A stretch of DNA of 10,460 nucleotides, taken from positions 1 to 10,460 of the forward strand of contig CAYFUL010000050.1 in the NCBI GenBank assembly GCA_964346375.1, in the 5' to 3' direction. Positions within the stretch are counted from its first letter, which is position 1. The number at the start of each line of letters is the position of its first letter. This document shows, piece after piece, positions 1-6,512 of the stretch. This DNA is from CAYFUL01 sp964346375. Its GTDB lineage: Bacteria > Bacillota > Clostridia > Tissierellales > Peptoniphilaceae. A model generated the notes under the pieces. That model saw only the letters and a program-made list of their open reading frames with translations. It did no database searches and was not told the origin of the DNA. The translations under genes and the position numbers were made by a program.

Positions 1-2552
1 CTTACCTTTGAAATATATGGCACAGTACGAGACGCCCTTGGGTTTACTTCAATTACGTATAGCTCCTCGTTAAAGCTAATAAACTGAATATTTATCATAC
101 CCTTTATTCCAATGGCAACGGCTAATTTTTTAGTAGTTTCAAGTATATCCTCTTTAATCTTATCGCTAACAGTTTGTGAAGGATACATAGTTACAGAGTC
201 TCCAGAGTGTATTCCTGCACGCTCTAAGTGTTCCATAATACCAGGTATTAGAATTTCTGTACCATCTGAAATTGCATCTACTTCCAATTCAGTTCCCATT
301 AGGTACTTGTCAATTAGTACAGGATTTTTACTGTCCTTTTCAAATGCCTTTTCAAGATATTTTACAAGTTCCTCTTCAGAATTTGTTATCTGCATTCCCT
401 GGCCGCCTAGTACAAATGAAGGTCTTACAAGTACGGGATATCCTACAAGATTTGCCTCATCTATACCCTCTTGTAAAGTCCATACTCCCTTTCCCTTAGG
501 TCTAACTATACTTAGTCTTTCAAGTAGTTCGTCAAACTGCTCTCTGTCCTCACACATATCTATTTGGTCAGAATTTGTACCAAAAATGGTAATATTCTTC
601 TCCTTTAGGAATTTTGCAAGTTTTATTGCAGTCTGTCCTCCAAATTGAAGAATTACTCCCAGTGGTTTTTCCTTTTCTAGTATTTCAAATACATCTTCCT
701 CAGTTAGAGGTTCAAAGTACAATTTATCTGATATATCAAAATCCGTAGATACTGTTTCTGGGTTGTTGTTTATAATTATAGTTTCATATCCAAGTTTTTT
801 AAGGGCAAATATACATTGAACACTTGCGTAGTCAAATTCAATACCCTGTCCTATACGAATTGGACCTGATCCAATTACTACTATTTTCTTTTTATCGCTA
901 ACTTCTACTTCGTCATATTCATCGTAGGTAGAGTAGTAGTATGGTGAATTTGCTTCAAATTCTCCTGCACAGGTATCTACCATTTTGTAACTTGGGAAAA
1001 TTTTAAACTCAACTCTCTTTTGGTAAATATCCTCTGGAGAAACCTTTAGTAATTCTGCAATGCCCTTGTCAGAAAATCCATGTTTCTTTAGTGAACGTAG
1101 CCAGTTTTCGTTTAACTTTTCAATACTACTTAATTTTAGTCTCTGTTCTTCGTTAATAATACACTTAAATTTCTCTAGGAAGAATTGGTCAATGCCAGTC
1201 ATACGATTTATCTTGTCCATTCTGTAATCACGTCTAATAATTTCTGCAAGGGCAAAAATTCTCTCGTCATCTGGTTGAACTATTTTTTCCCTAAGTTCTG
1301 TTAGAGATAGGTCCTTAAATTTCTTATGCTCTAGGGAATAGGTTTTATTTTCTAGGGATCTTATTCCCTTTAAAAATGCAGACTCAAAATTTCCACCTAT
1401 TGCCATTACTTCTCCAGTAGCCATCATCTTAGTACCAAGGCTTCTATTTGCACTGTAGAATTTATCAAATGGCCACTTTGGTATTTTAATAACTACATAG
1501 TCAATTGTAGGCTCTAAACAAGCGTAGGTTTTATGTGTAATGGAGTTTACTATTTCATCTAGGGCATAGCCAAGGGCAATTTTTGTTGCAACTTTTGCAA
1601 TTGGGTACCCTGTTGCTTTTGATGCAAGGGCAGATGAACGAGAAACTCTAGGATTTATTTCTATTACTGCATACTCAAAGGAGTCTGGTTTAAGGGCAAA
1701 TTGTACGTTACAACCTCCCTCTATTCCAGCTGCATTAATAATATCAAAGGAAGCCTGTCTTAACATTCCCAGTTCCTTATCAGATAGAGTTTGACAAGGG
1801 GCAACTACTATTGAATCTCCTGTGTGAATTCCAACTGGATCTATATTTTCCATATTACATACGGAGATACAGTTTCCGTAGGAATCTCTAATAACTTCAA
1901 ATTCAATTTCCTTCCAACCCTTTACAGATTTTTCAAGAAGAACCTGTCCAATGGAGCTTAACATTAAACCACTTTCAAGAATTTCAACCAGTTCAGTTTC
2001 ATTTTCGGCAATTCCGCCTCCAGTACCTCCAAGAGTGTAGGCAGGTCTAACAATTACAGGGTATCCTACCTTCGCTGCCCATTCCTTACCATGTTTAATA
2101 TCTACAACTATTTCACTTTCAATACATGGCTGATTTATTTTCGCCATCATATCTCTAAATAGTTCTCTATCTTCACCTTTTTTAATGGATTCTATGGAAG
2201 TACCAATTAATTTAACTCCATATTTTTTTAATATACCAGCTTCATCAAGGGCGATGGACATATTTAAAGCAGTTTGACCACCCATACCAGCTATTAGAGA
2301 ATCAGGACGCTCCTTCTCAATAATCTTTTCAACAACATCTATATTTATTGGCTCAATATAAATCCTATCTGCAATATTTTTATCAGTCATAATTGTAGCA
2401 GGGTTTGAATTTATTAGTACAACTTCTAAACCCTCTTCCTTTAATGCACGGCAGGCTTGAGTTCCAGAGTAGTCAAATTCTGCCGCCTGACCTATTACAA
2501 TTGGACCAGATCCAATTACTAAAACCTTCTTAATATCATCTCTTTTTGGCAT
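1..2552 (-). CDS. carB: Carbamoyl-phosphate synthase large subunit (3' end beyond window)
   Basis: This subunit makes carbamoyl phosphate from bicarbonate, ammonia and two ATP, for pyrimidine and arginine synthesis in the cytoplasm. The frame is open from ATG at 2552 to the left edge (850 codons of about 1,070), so the stop is outside the window. Visible in order are the N-terminal start MPKRDDIKKVLVIGSGP, the first ATP-grasp half with GGTGGGIAEN and EINPRVSRSSALAS, a helical oligomerisation segment around residues 400-550, and the second repeat starting near residue 553 (VVIGSGPIRIGQGIEFDY). The second ATP-grasp motifs follow (RPSFVLGGQGM, EVNPRASRTVPYISK). Both synthetase halves look intact with no frameshift; the C-terminal allosteric (MGS-like) domain is not in the window. 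The start follows an AGGAGG site that overlaps the carA stop codon, with 8 nt between the genes, so the two are translationally linked. The identity is secure. Confidence 0.97.
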   Translation of the reverse strand, partial: MPKRDDIKKVLVIGSGPIVIGQAAEFDYSGTQACRALKEEGLEVVLINSNPATIMTDKNIADRIYIEPINIDVVEKIIEKERPDSLIAGMGGQTALNMSIALDEAGILKKYGVKLIGTSIESIKKGEDRELFRDMMAKINQPCIESEIVVDIKHGKEWAAKVGYPVIVRPAYTLGGTGGGIAENETELVEILESGLMLSSIGQVLLEKSVKGWKEIEFEVIRDSYGNCISVCNMENIDPVGIHTGDSIVVAPCQTLSDKELGMLRQASFDIINAAGIEGGCNVQFALKPDSFEYAVIEINPRVSRSSALASKATGYPIAKVATKIALGYALDEIVNSITHKTYACLEPTIDYVVIKIPKWPFDKFYSANRSLGTKMMATGEVMAIGGNFESAFLKGIRSLENKTYSLEHKKFKDLSLTELREKIVQPDDERIFALAEIIRRDYRMDKINRMTGIDQFFLEKFKCIINEEQRLKLSSIEKLNENWLRSLKKHGFSDKGIAELLKVSPEDIYQKRVEFKIFPSYKMVDTCAGEFEANSPYYYSTYDEYDEVEVSDKKKIVVIGSGPIRIGQGIEFDYASVQCIFALKKLGYETIIINNNPETVSTDFDISDKLYFEPLTEEDVFEILEKEKPLGVILQFGGQTAIKLAKFLKEKNITIFGTNSDQIDMCEDREQFDELLERLSIVRPKGKGVWTLQEGIDEANLVGYPVLVRPSFVLGGQGMQITNSEEELVKYLEKAFEKDSKNPVLIDKYLMGTELEVDAISDGTEILIPGIMEHLERAGIHSGDSVTMYPSQTVSDKIKEDILETTKKLAVAIGIKGMINIQFISFNEELYVIEVNPRASRTVPYISKV

Positions 2553-2560
2553 AATTCCTC

Positions 2561-3616
2561 CTATTTAACTAACTCTAAAAATTCATCAATAACAGCTACA
2601 CAATCACTTGGTCCGGGACAACCCTCTGGGTTAAATTGCACAGAATAAATTGGCAGAGTATTGTGGCGCATTCCTTCAACAGTAGAATCATTTACACTTC
2701 TATGGGTAATTGAAAATTCCTCAGGTACTTTTGAAACATGGTATCCATGATTTTGGCTGGTAATATAAATTTTATTGCTTCTTAGATCCTTTACAGGGTG
2801 GTTACAACCTATGTGGCCATAGGGTAGGGGAGTAACCTCTCCGCCAAGGGCGAGGGCAATAACTTCGTGACCAAGACCCACTCCAAAAATTGGATAGGTT
2901 TTTGAAAGGTCCTTAACTAATTTAATAGTGTCATTAAGTACAATGGGACTTCCCGGTCCACTAGATAAAAGAACTAAATCGGGATTATATCCATTGATTT
3001 CTTCAATATCTACATTGTATGGATATATAGTAACTTCAAAATCTCTCTCACTAAGTAAATTTAGCAGTGATTTTTTTACCCCTAAGTCTATTACGGCAGC
3101 TTTTCTCTTTCCATTAGAGAACTTATATCTGTCAGAAGTTGAGACAGATTTTACACTATCCTCATCTGAAAAATTTTTAAGTCTATTAAAAATTTCCTCG
3201 TCTGAAATATCAACGTCTTCAGTTAAAATAATTCCCTTTAGAGAACCATTGTCCCTAATTACCTTTGAAAGGGCTCTAGTATCAATTCCCTCAAGTCCCA
3301 TAATCTTCTCTGCCTTTAGATAGTCATTTAATTCCAATTCACATCTAAAGTTATTTGGATTTTTACAACACTCTTTAACAATAACTCCACTAACGTGCAC
3401 CTTATCTGATTCATTATCGTCTAAATTTATTCCATAATTTCCTACTAGGGGATATGTCATTACAAGAATTTTTCCATGGTAACTTGGATTAGTAAGTACC
3501 TCCTCATAACCACTCATAGTTGTATTAAAAACAACCTCTCCTATGGCTTCCGAAATATATCCGAAAGCTCTTCCATGAAATACCATATTGTTTTCCAAAA
3601 TTAATTTTGCCTTCAT
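2561..3616 (-). CDS. carA: Carbamoyl-phosphate synthase small subunit with a degenerate glutaminase site
   Basis: By homology this is the glutamine-amidotransferase subunit of carbamoyl-phosphate synthase, partner of the adjacent carB. I start it at ATG 3616 (351 aa, MKAKLILEN), preceded by GGAGG; a TTG start 11 codons upstream falls inside the leader terminator and is unlikely. The N-terminal CarB-binding domain is normal (SGYEEVLTNPSY, then TYPLVGNYGIN). The C-terminal class I amidotransferase domain keeps its fold and length, but key residues differ. The nucleophile-elbow motif, normally G-[IV]-C-LGHQ, reads GVGLGHE (residues 245-251), so Cys is Gly and the glutamine-binding Gln is Glu. 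The usual QFHPE reads QFNPE, so the triad His is Asn329; Glu331 remains. NHG-Y (289-292) is kept. From family knowledge such a protein should not hydrolyse glutamine. I infer it is a structural subunit of an ammonia-using CarAB. Confidence 0.95.
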   Translation of the reverse strand: MKAKLILENNMVFHGRAFGYISEAIGEVVFNTTMSGYEEVLTNPSYHGKILVMTYPLVGNYGINLDDNESDKVHVSGVIVKECCKNPNNFRCELELNDYLKAEKIMGLEGIDTRALSKVIRDNGSLKGIILTEDVDISDEEIFNRLKNFSDEDSVKSVSTSDRYKFSNGKRKAAVIDLGVKKSLLNLLSERDFEVTIYPYNVDIEEINGYNPDLVLLSSGPGSPIVLNDTIKLVKDLSKTYPIFGVGLGHEVIALALGGEVTPLPYGHIGCNHPVKDLRSNKIYITSQNHGYHVSKVPEEFSITHRSVNDSTVEGMRHNTLPIYSVQFNPEGCPGPSDCVAVIDEFLELVK

Positions 3617-3737
3617 AGTACCTCCATACAAAAATAAAAGCAAAGACAATGTCTTTGCTTAGAATACATAAAAAAATAGAAATAATAGAAAAAATAAAAA
3701 TAGAATTCCTGTAACTTAATAATAAAGAATCTCTCAT
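3525..3737 (-). CDS. Putative carA leader peptide (pyrL-like)
   Basis: This is a short reading frame in the carA leader, 70 codons from ATG 3737 (a GTG three codons earlier is also possible). It has a good Shine-Dalgarno GAGGTGG 5 nt before the ATG. The early codons are dominated by Ile, Phe, Ser and Leu (NSIFIFSIISIFLCIL) because they read through an extremely U-rich tract. The frame passes through the terminator hairpin and overlaps the first 92 nt of carA in another frame before stopping. The peptide itself is probably of no importance. The act of translating it could prevent the terminator from forming, as in the E. coli pyrBI leader. The unusually long overlap with carA is the main argument against a dedicated leader gene. 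Confidence 0.45.
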   Translation of the reverse strand: MRDSLLLSYRNSIFIFSIISIFLCILSKDIVFAFIFVWRYYEGKINFGKQYGISWKSFRIYFGSHRRGCF

Positions 3738-3767
3738 TTTTTCCACCTCTTTCTACACAGTTTTATC
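3617..3767 (-). promoter_or_regulatory. carAB leader, candidate UTP-sensitive attenuator
   Basis: The leader runs about 151 nt from the predicted transcript start near 3767 to the carA ATG. In order on the minus strand it holds a ribosome site and leader start (3749-3735), a 44-nt U-rich tract (3704-3661, 32 U and a single G), the terminator hairpin (3660-3638), and the carA ribosome site. In enterobacterial pyrBI, low UTP slows RNA polymerase in such a tract, letting the leader ribosome catch up and block the hairpin. The same logic is inferred here. I see no PyrR-type binding loop, no T-box motif, and no clear antiterminator that could pair with the hairpin arm. Confidence 0.6.
3629..3660 (-). 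terminator. Intrinsic terminator in the carA leader
   Basis: Read on the minus strand, this is a perfect 10-bp stem AAGCAAAGAC / GTCTTTGCTT with a 3-nt loop, followed immediately by TTATTTTTG. It lies about 12 nt before the carA start and just upstream of its GGAGG, so it can only act by stopping transcription into carAB. The stem is A/T-rich with three G-C pairs, giving a terminator of moderate strength, as expected of a regulated one. Confidence 0.75.
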
Positions 3768-3773
3768 TTTTAT

Positions 3774-3802
3774 ATTATAGTTCTATGTAAAAACTTCGTC
3801 AA
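3774..3802 (-). promoter_or_regulatory. carAB promoter
   Basis: On the minus strand, a -35 box TTGACG (3802-3797), a 17-bp spacer and a perfect -10 box TATAAT (3779-3774). This is a near-consensus housekeeping sigma promoter. It predicts a start near G3767 and a strong basal rate, which suits control downstream by attenuation. Confidence 0.85.
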
Positions 3803-3851
3803 GAGAAAAGAATGGAATTAAATGAACTCTTTAGAAGATTAAATTTTTAAT

Positions 3852-3875
3852 GACTTGTAATAAATTTTACAATTC
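3852..3875. repeat. Imperfect inverted repeat between the divergent promoters
   Basis: TTGTAA-TAAATT-TTACAA (3855-3872), extended by two more pairs past one mismatch on each side. It sits between the carAB and mazF promoters, about 30 bp upstream of the mazF -35 box. A smaller TTGT-C-ACAA palindrome (3893-3901) abuts that -35 box. These could be operators, but in such AT-rich DNA chance palindromes are common, so the call is weak. Confidence 0.3.
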
Positions 3876-3901
3876 TACCTACAATATTAAGCTTGTCACA
3901 A

Positions 3902-3930
3902 TTGACGATAATAAAATATAGGTCTATAAT
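3902..3930 (+). promoter_or_regulatory. mazF promoter
   Basis: -35 TTGACG (3902-3907), a 17-bp spacer and -10 TATAAT (3925-3930), with a predicted start near 3937 and a leader of about 25 nt. It has the same boxes and spacing as the divergent carAB promoter. It shows that mazF is transcribed on its own rather than from an upstream antitoxin gene. Confidence 0.85.
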
Positions 3931-3961
3931 TATTGTATCTTAACCTTTTGGGAAGATTCAT

Positions 3962-4315
3962 ATGATAATAAAAAGAGGCGATTTATTTTATGCTGATCTG
4001 AGTCCTGTAATAGGTTCAGAGCAGGGCGGGGTTAGACCTGTAGTTGTGATACAAAATGATGTAGGGAATAAATATTCTCCAACTTTAATAGTTGCTGCTA
4101 TAACCTCTAGGATGAATAAAGCTAATCTACCGACTAACGTTAGAGTAAAAAAATCTGAAGGTACTGACTTACCAAAGAATTCAGTAGTGCTATTAGAGCA
4201 AGTGAGAACAATTGATAAGAAAAGGTTAAGAGAAAAAATAGGTAGCTTTAGCGATGATATATTAGAGGAAATAGACAAGGCATTAAAGATTAGTTTAGGT
4301 ATCACTAATACATAG
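3962..4315 (+). CDS. mazF: MazF/EndoA-family mRNA interferase toxin
   Basis: This is a 117-aa PemK/MazF-family endoribonuclease that cuts single-stranded mRNA at short specific sequences. It aligns end to end, by eye, with Bacillus EndoA (NdoA): the N-terminal KRGD..YADLSPV.GSEQGG, VRPVVVIQND, VAAITSR, and SVVLLEQVRTIDK.RL motifs are all present. The catalytic Arg (Arg25, in GGVRP) and Thr (Thr48, in AAITS) are at their usual positions, so the enzyme should be active. The ATG at 3962 follows a weak GGGAAG site. A strong promoter lies just upstream and twin terminators just downstream, making it a single-gene unit. The MazE/NdoAI antitoxin normally encoded directly upstream is not there, and the 160 bp between the promoters and carA cannot hold one. 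An antitoxin, if any, must be elsewhere. Confidence 0.95.
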   Translation: MIIKRGDLFYADLSPVIGSEQGGVRPVVVIQNDVGNKYSPTLIVAAITSRMNKANLPTNVRVKKSEGTDLPKNSVVLLEQVRTIDKKRLREKIGSFSDDILEEIDKALKISLGITNT

Positions 4316-4348
4316 AAATGAGATGGGAGACCATCTCATTTTAATTTG
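4316..4348 (+). terminator. Terminator hairpin 1 after mazF
   Basis: A perfect 11-bp stem AAATGAGATGG / CCATCTCATTT (4316-4326, 4331-4341) with a GAGA tetraloop, starting right after the mazF stop codon. It is followed by TAATTTG, a modest U-rich tail. It is the first of two almost identical hairpins. Confidence 0.75.
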
Positions 4349-4359
4349 TAAACAGTCAG

Positions 4360-4390
4360 ATGAGATGGGGCACCATCTCATTTTTCATTT
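4360..4390 (+). terminator. Terminator hairpin 2 after mazF
   Basis: Stem ATGAGATGG / CCATCTCAT (4360-4368, 4373-4381) with loop GGCA, then TTTTCATTTT. The arms are identical to the core of hairpin 1, 41 nt upstream; only the loop differs. Its U-tract is the better of the two, so it is probably the main stop. Confidence 0.8.
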
Positions 4391-4431
4391 TATCCTCACC
4401 AACTTCTAATGTATAAATGGAAATTTTATTG

Positions 4432-4437
4432 TATAAT
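4432..4437 (+). promoter_or_regulatory. Probable -10 box for the cell-wall operon
   Basis: A perfect TATAAT lies 20 bp before the ATG at 4458. A start near 4444 would give a very short leader of about 14 nt that still contains the GGAGG ribosome site. No good -35 box is found at 16-18 bp, so the promoter is either weak or needs an activator. The placement right after the twin terminators supports it. Confidence 0.5.
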
Positions 4438-4457
4438 GTTAGAGATTGGAGGAAGAT

Positions 4458-6512
4458 ATGAAAAAATTTTTCTTAGCTATTATTGTAATAGCACTACTTA
4501 CAACTTCCTATTTTGTAAATGGAAGGGTAAATGTTGAAAAGGAATACAAGGGTTATGAAGTCCTTGCAGATTATGAGGACTTTGAAAAAATATCCTTTGA
4601 AGAAAATAGAGGTCCATCTGAATTTTTTTCTAGTTTAAATGGCAGTGTAGACTCCGTTGCAATATTGGAAAACACCATTGCTTCTATGAAAAAAAATCCC
4701 AACTACAATATTTCAACTTCAATTGAGGGAAGCGACCTTATTGTTAAGGGTGATGAAAAGGACCTAAAATTTATTGAAGAGAATTTAAATGAAACCTTAA
4801 AAGATAAAAGGGCAATGGAGTACTTAGATGGTTCTACTTTAAAAATTGAAGGTAAACCAATGGATATTATTACCTACAAACTTGAAGGAGTAGACAATAA
4901 TTTTGAAAAAGTAGGAGAAACTTACGAAAAGGCTTCTAATTTAGAGTACGTTGGACTTGGATTTGACGAAAATAAAATTGAACAGGTTCAAAATTCTGGG
5001 TTAAAGGTAAATTTAAGACCATCTTTTATTGGAAAGTATCAAGACGGTACTCTTGCACTTAATAGACATCTTAATGCAATTGATACCTACGCTCCAGACC
5101 AAAGGTTTGTAATTTGGGCTTCTAAGGAATTTTATCCCGAGGATATACTAGATAGAGTTGAAAAAGAATTTGAAAATAGATCCATTGGCATTGGACTTGT
5201 TGAGTCTGCAAATCAGAGAGGTAATTTAGAGACTAGGGGAATTAATAGACTAATATTCAGCGATAAAATAAAAAAACTTAGGGTTTTTACTACTTGGGAT
5301 TATATTCAAAGACAGTATAATTACAAAGTTGCAGGTCATGACCATGGAGAGGAAATTGCAAATGTATACTATCGTGCAGTTTCAGAGAGAAATATTTCTG
5401 TTGTATATTTAAAACCATTTATCGACAAAACTTCAAGGGCAATTACTGATCCTGAGGCATATTCCTACGTACTAGATAACGTAGAAAATAGACTTGGAAA
5501 AATTGGAGTGGTTAAAAGCGACGTAAGTGGAATGGAAAATTGGACACCTAAAAGCATCTACAAGCTTCCAATTGCCATTGGAATAGTTGCAGCTGGTGTA
5601 CTACTGTTAGATACTATTTTTAGAATTCCAAATTTACTTGCTGGAGTGCTATTTATACTTGGTTCACTTCTTGGAGTGGTGTTCTTTGGTCTAGGTAAGA
5701 CTGAATCCTTTGGAAGTACCCTATTTAATTTAGCAGGAATAGTTGTATTTCCATCTCTTGCTCTCTGCTATGTACTATCTAAGTACAACGCATATAAAAG
5801 CGACGGAATTGTACACAGATTTAGAAATTCCTACTTTACTGGAGTTATAATTTTAGTTATTTCTGTTCTTATATGTTTAATTGGTGCTATGTTTGAAGTT
5901 TCCTTACTTTCTGGTACTAAGAATTTCTTAGAGATAACTATTTTTAGAGGAGTAAAGATTTCTCAATTGCTGCCAATTTTTATCTCTTTCTTTATTTTCC
6001 TTGCCTTTGTTGGTTTTGGAAGAAAGACCATCAGCGATAAACCTAAGTTTTCAATTGGTGAACTATATGAACTTTCAAATTCATCTGTAAAAATTTGGCA
6101 AGTTGGGGCTGTATTAATTCTTCTTGGAATGGTTGGAATACTTATTCTAAGAGGAGGAAATTCAAATATATCCATTTCTTCCTTGGAACTTGGATTTAGA
6201 AATATGCTTGAAAATGTATTTCCTGTAAGGCCTAGAACTAAGGCAATATTTATTGGTTATCCTGCACTAGTTCTGCTTATATACATTGGAATGAGAAAGA
6301 GGGGAAATATTTGGGCACTACCACTAACTCTATTTATTAGTATTGGACAGTCTAATATTTTAAATACCTTCTCCCATATTAGAACTCCATTTTTTATTTC
6401 CCTTACGAGAGTTGGGGGAGAGATTATTGTATCCATAATTACATCCTTTATTTTAGTAGTATTTGTGGAAATTTGTATAAAGGGGTACGACAAATACATT
6501 GGAAGTAAGTAA
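4458..6512 (+). CDS. DUF5693-type multi-pass membrane protein
   Basis: A 684-aa membrane protein of unknown biochemical function. The start is ATG 4458, 5 nt after GGAGG; an upstream in-frame TTG overlaps the ribosome site and is rejected. It has an N-terminal hydrophobic signal anchor (residues about 3-20). A large soluble region of about 350 residues follows, probably outside the membrane, with a conserved-looking LRPSFIGKY segment. The C-terminal half has about eight predicted membrane helices. I assign it to DUF5693 from this layout and from its place directly before csaB, a pairing I recall in many Clostridia. It overlaps csaB by 14 nt, so the two are translationally coupled. The context suggests a role in assembling, exporting or attaching the pyruvylated cell-wall polymer; the sequence alone does not show which. 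Confidence 0.8.
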   Translation: MKKFFLAIIVIALLTTSYFVNGRVNVEKEYKGYEVLADYEDFEKISFEENRGPSEFFSSLNGSVDSVAILENTIASMKKNPNYNISTSIEGSDLIVKGDEKDLKFIEENLNETLKDKRAMEYLDGSTLKIEGKPMDIITYKLEGVDNNFEKVGETYEKASNLEYVGLGFDENKIEQVQNSGLKVNLRPSFIGKYQDGTLALNRHLNAIDTYAPDQRFVIWASKEFYPEDILDRVEKEFENRSIGIGLVESANQRGNLETRGINRLIFSDKIKKLRVFTTWDYIQRQYNYKVAGHDHGEEIANVYYRAVSERNISVVYLKPFIDKTSRAITDPEAYSYVLDNVENRLGKIGVVKSDVSGMENWTPKSIYKLPIAIGIVAAGVLLLDTIFRIPNLLAGVLFILGSLLGVVFFGLGKTESFGSTLFNLAGIVVFPSLALCYVLSKYNAYKSDGIVHRFRNSYFTGVIILVISVLICLIGAMFEVSLLSGTKNFLEITIFRGVKISQLLPIFISFFIFLAFVGFGRKTISDKPKFSIGELYELSNSSVKIWQVGAVLILLGMVGILILRGGNSNISISSLELGFRNMLENVFPVRPRTKAIFIGYPALVLLIYIGMRKRGNIWALPLTLFISIGQSNILNTFSHIRTPFFISLTRVGGEIIVSIITSFILVVFVEICIKGYDKYIGSK

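Noticed and set aside
112..648. A 178-codon plus-strand open frame opposite carB
   Set aside because: It lies wholly antisense to well-conserved carB coding sequence, has no ribosome site, and its Ser-rich product looks like reverse-frame translation.
2928..3323. A 131-codon plus-strand open frame opposite carA
   Set aside because: It is antisense to carA with a low-complexity Ser/Leu product and no initiation signals.
3616..3649. Longer CarA starting at TTG 3649
   Set aside because: The extra 11 residues are encoded by the terminator hairpin and U-tract, and the family N-terminus begins at the ATG at 3616, which has its own GGAGG.
3617..3767. PyrR-binding attenuator, T-box or other riboswitch before carA
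   Set aside because: GAGGT matches only part of the PyrR loop and is explained as a ribosome site. There is no T-box sequence, and the leader is too short and U-rich for a known riboswitch fold that I can recognise.
3803..3901. A MazE/NdoAI antitoxin gene upstream of mazF
   Set aside because: The stretch is about 100 bp, has no ribosome site with a usable frame, and is bounded by two divergent promoters.
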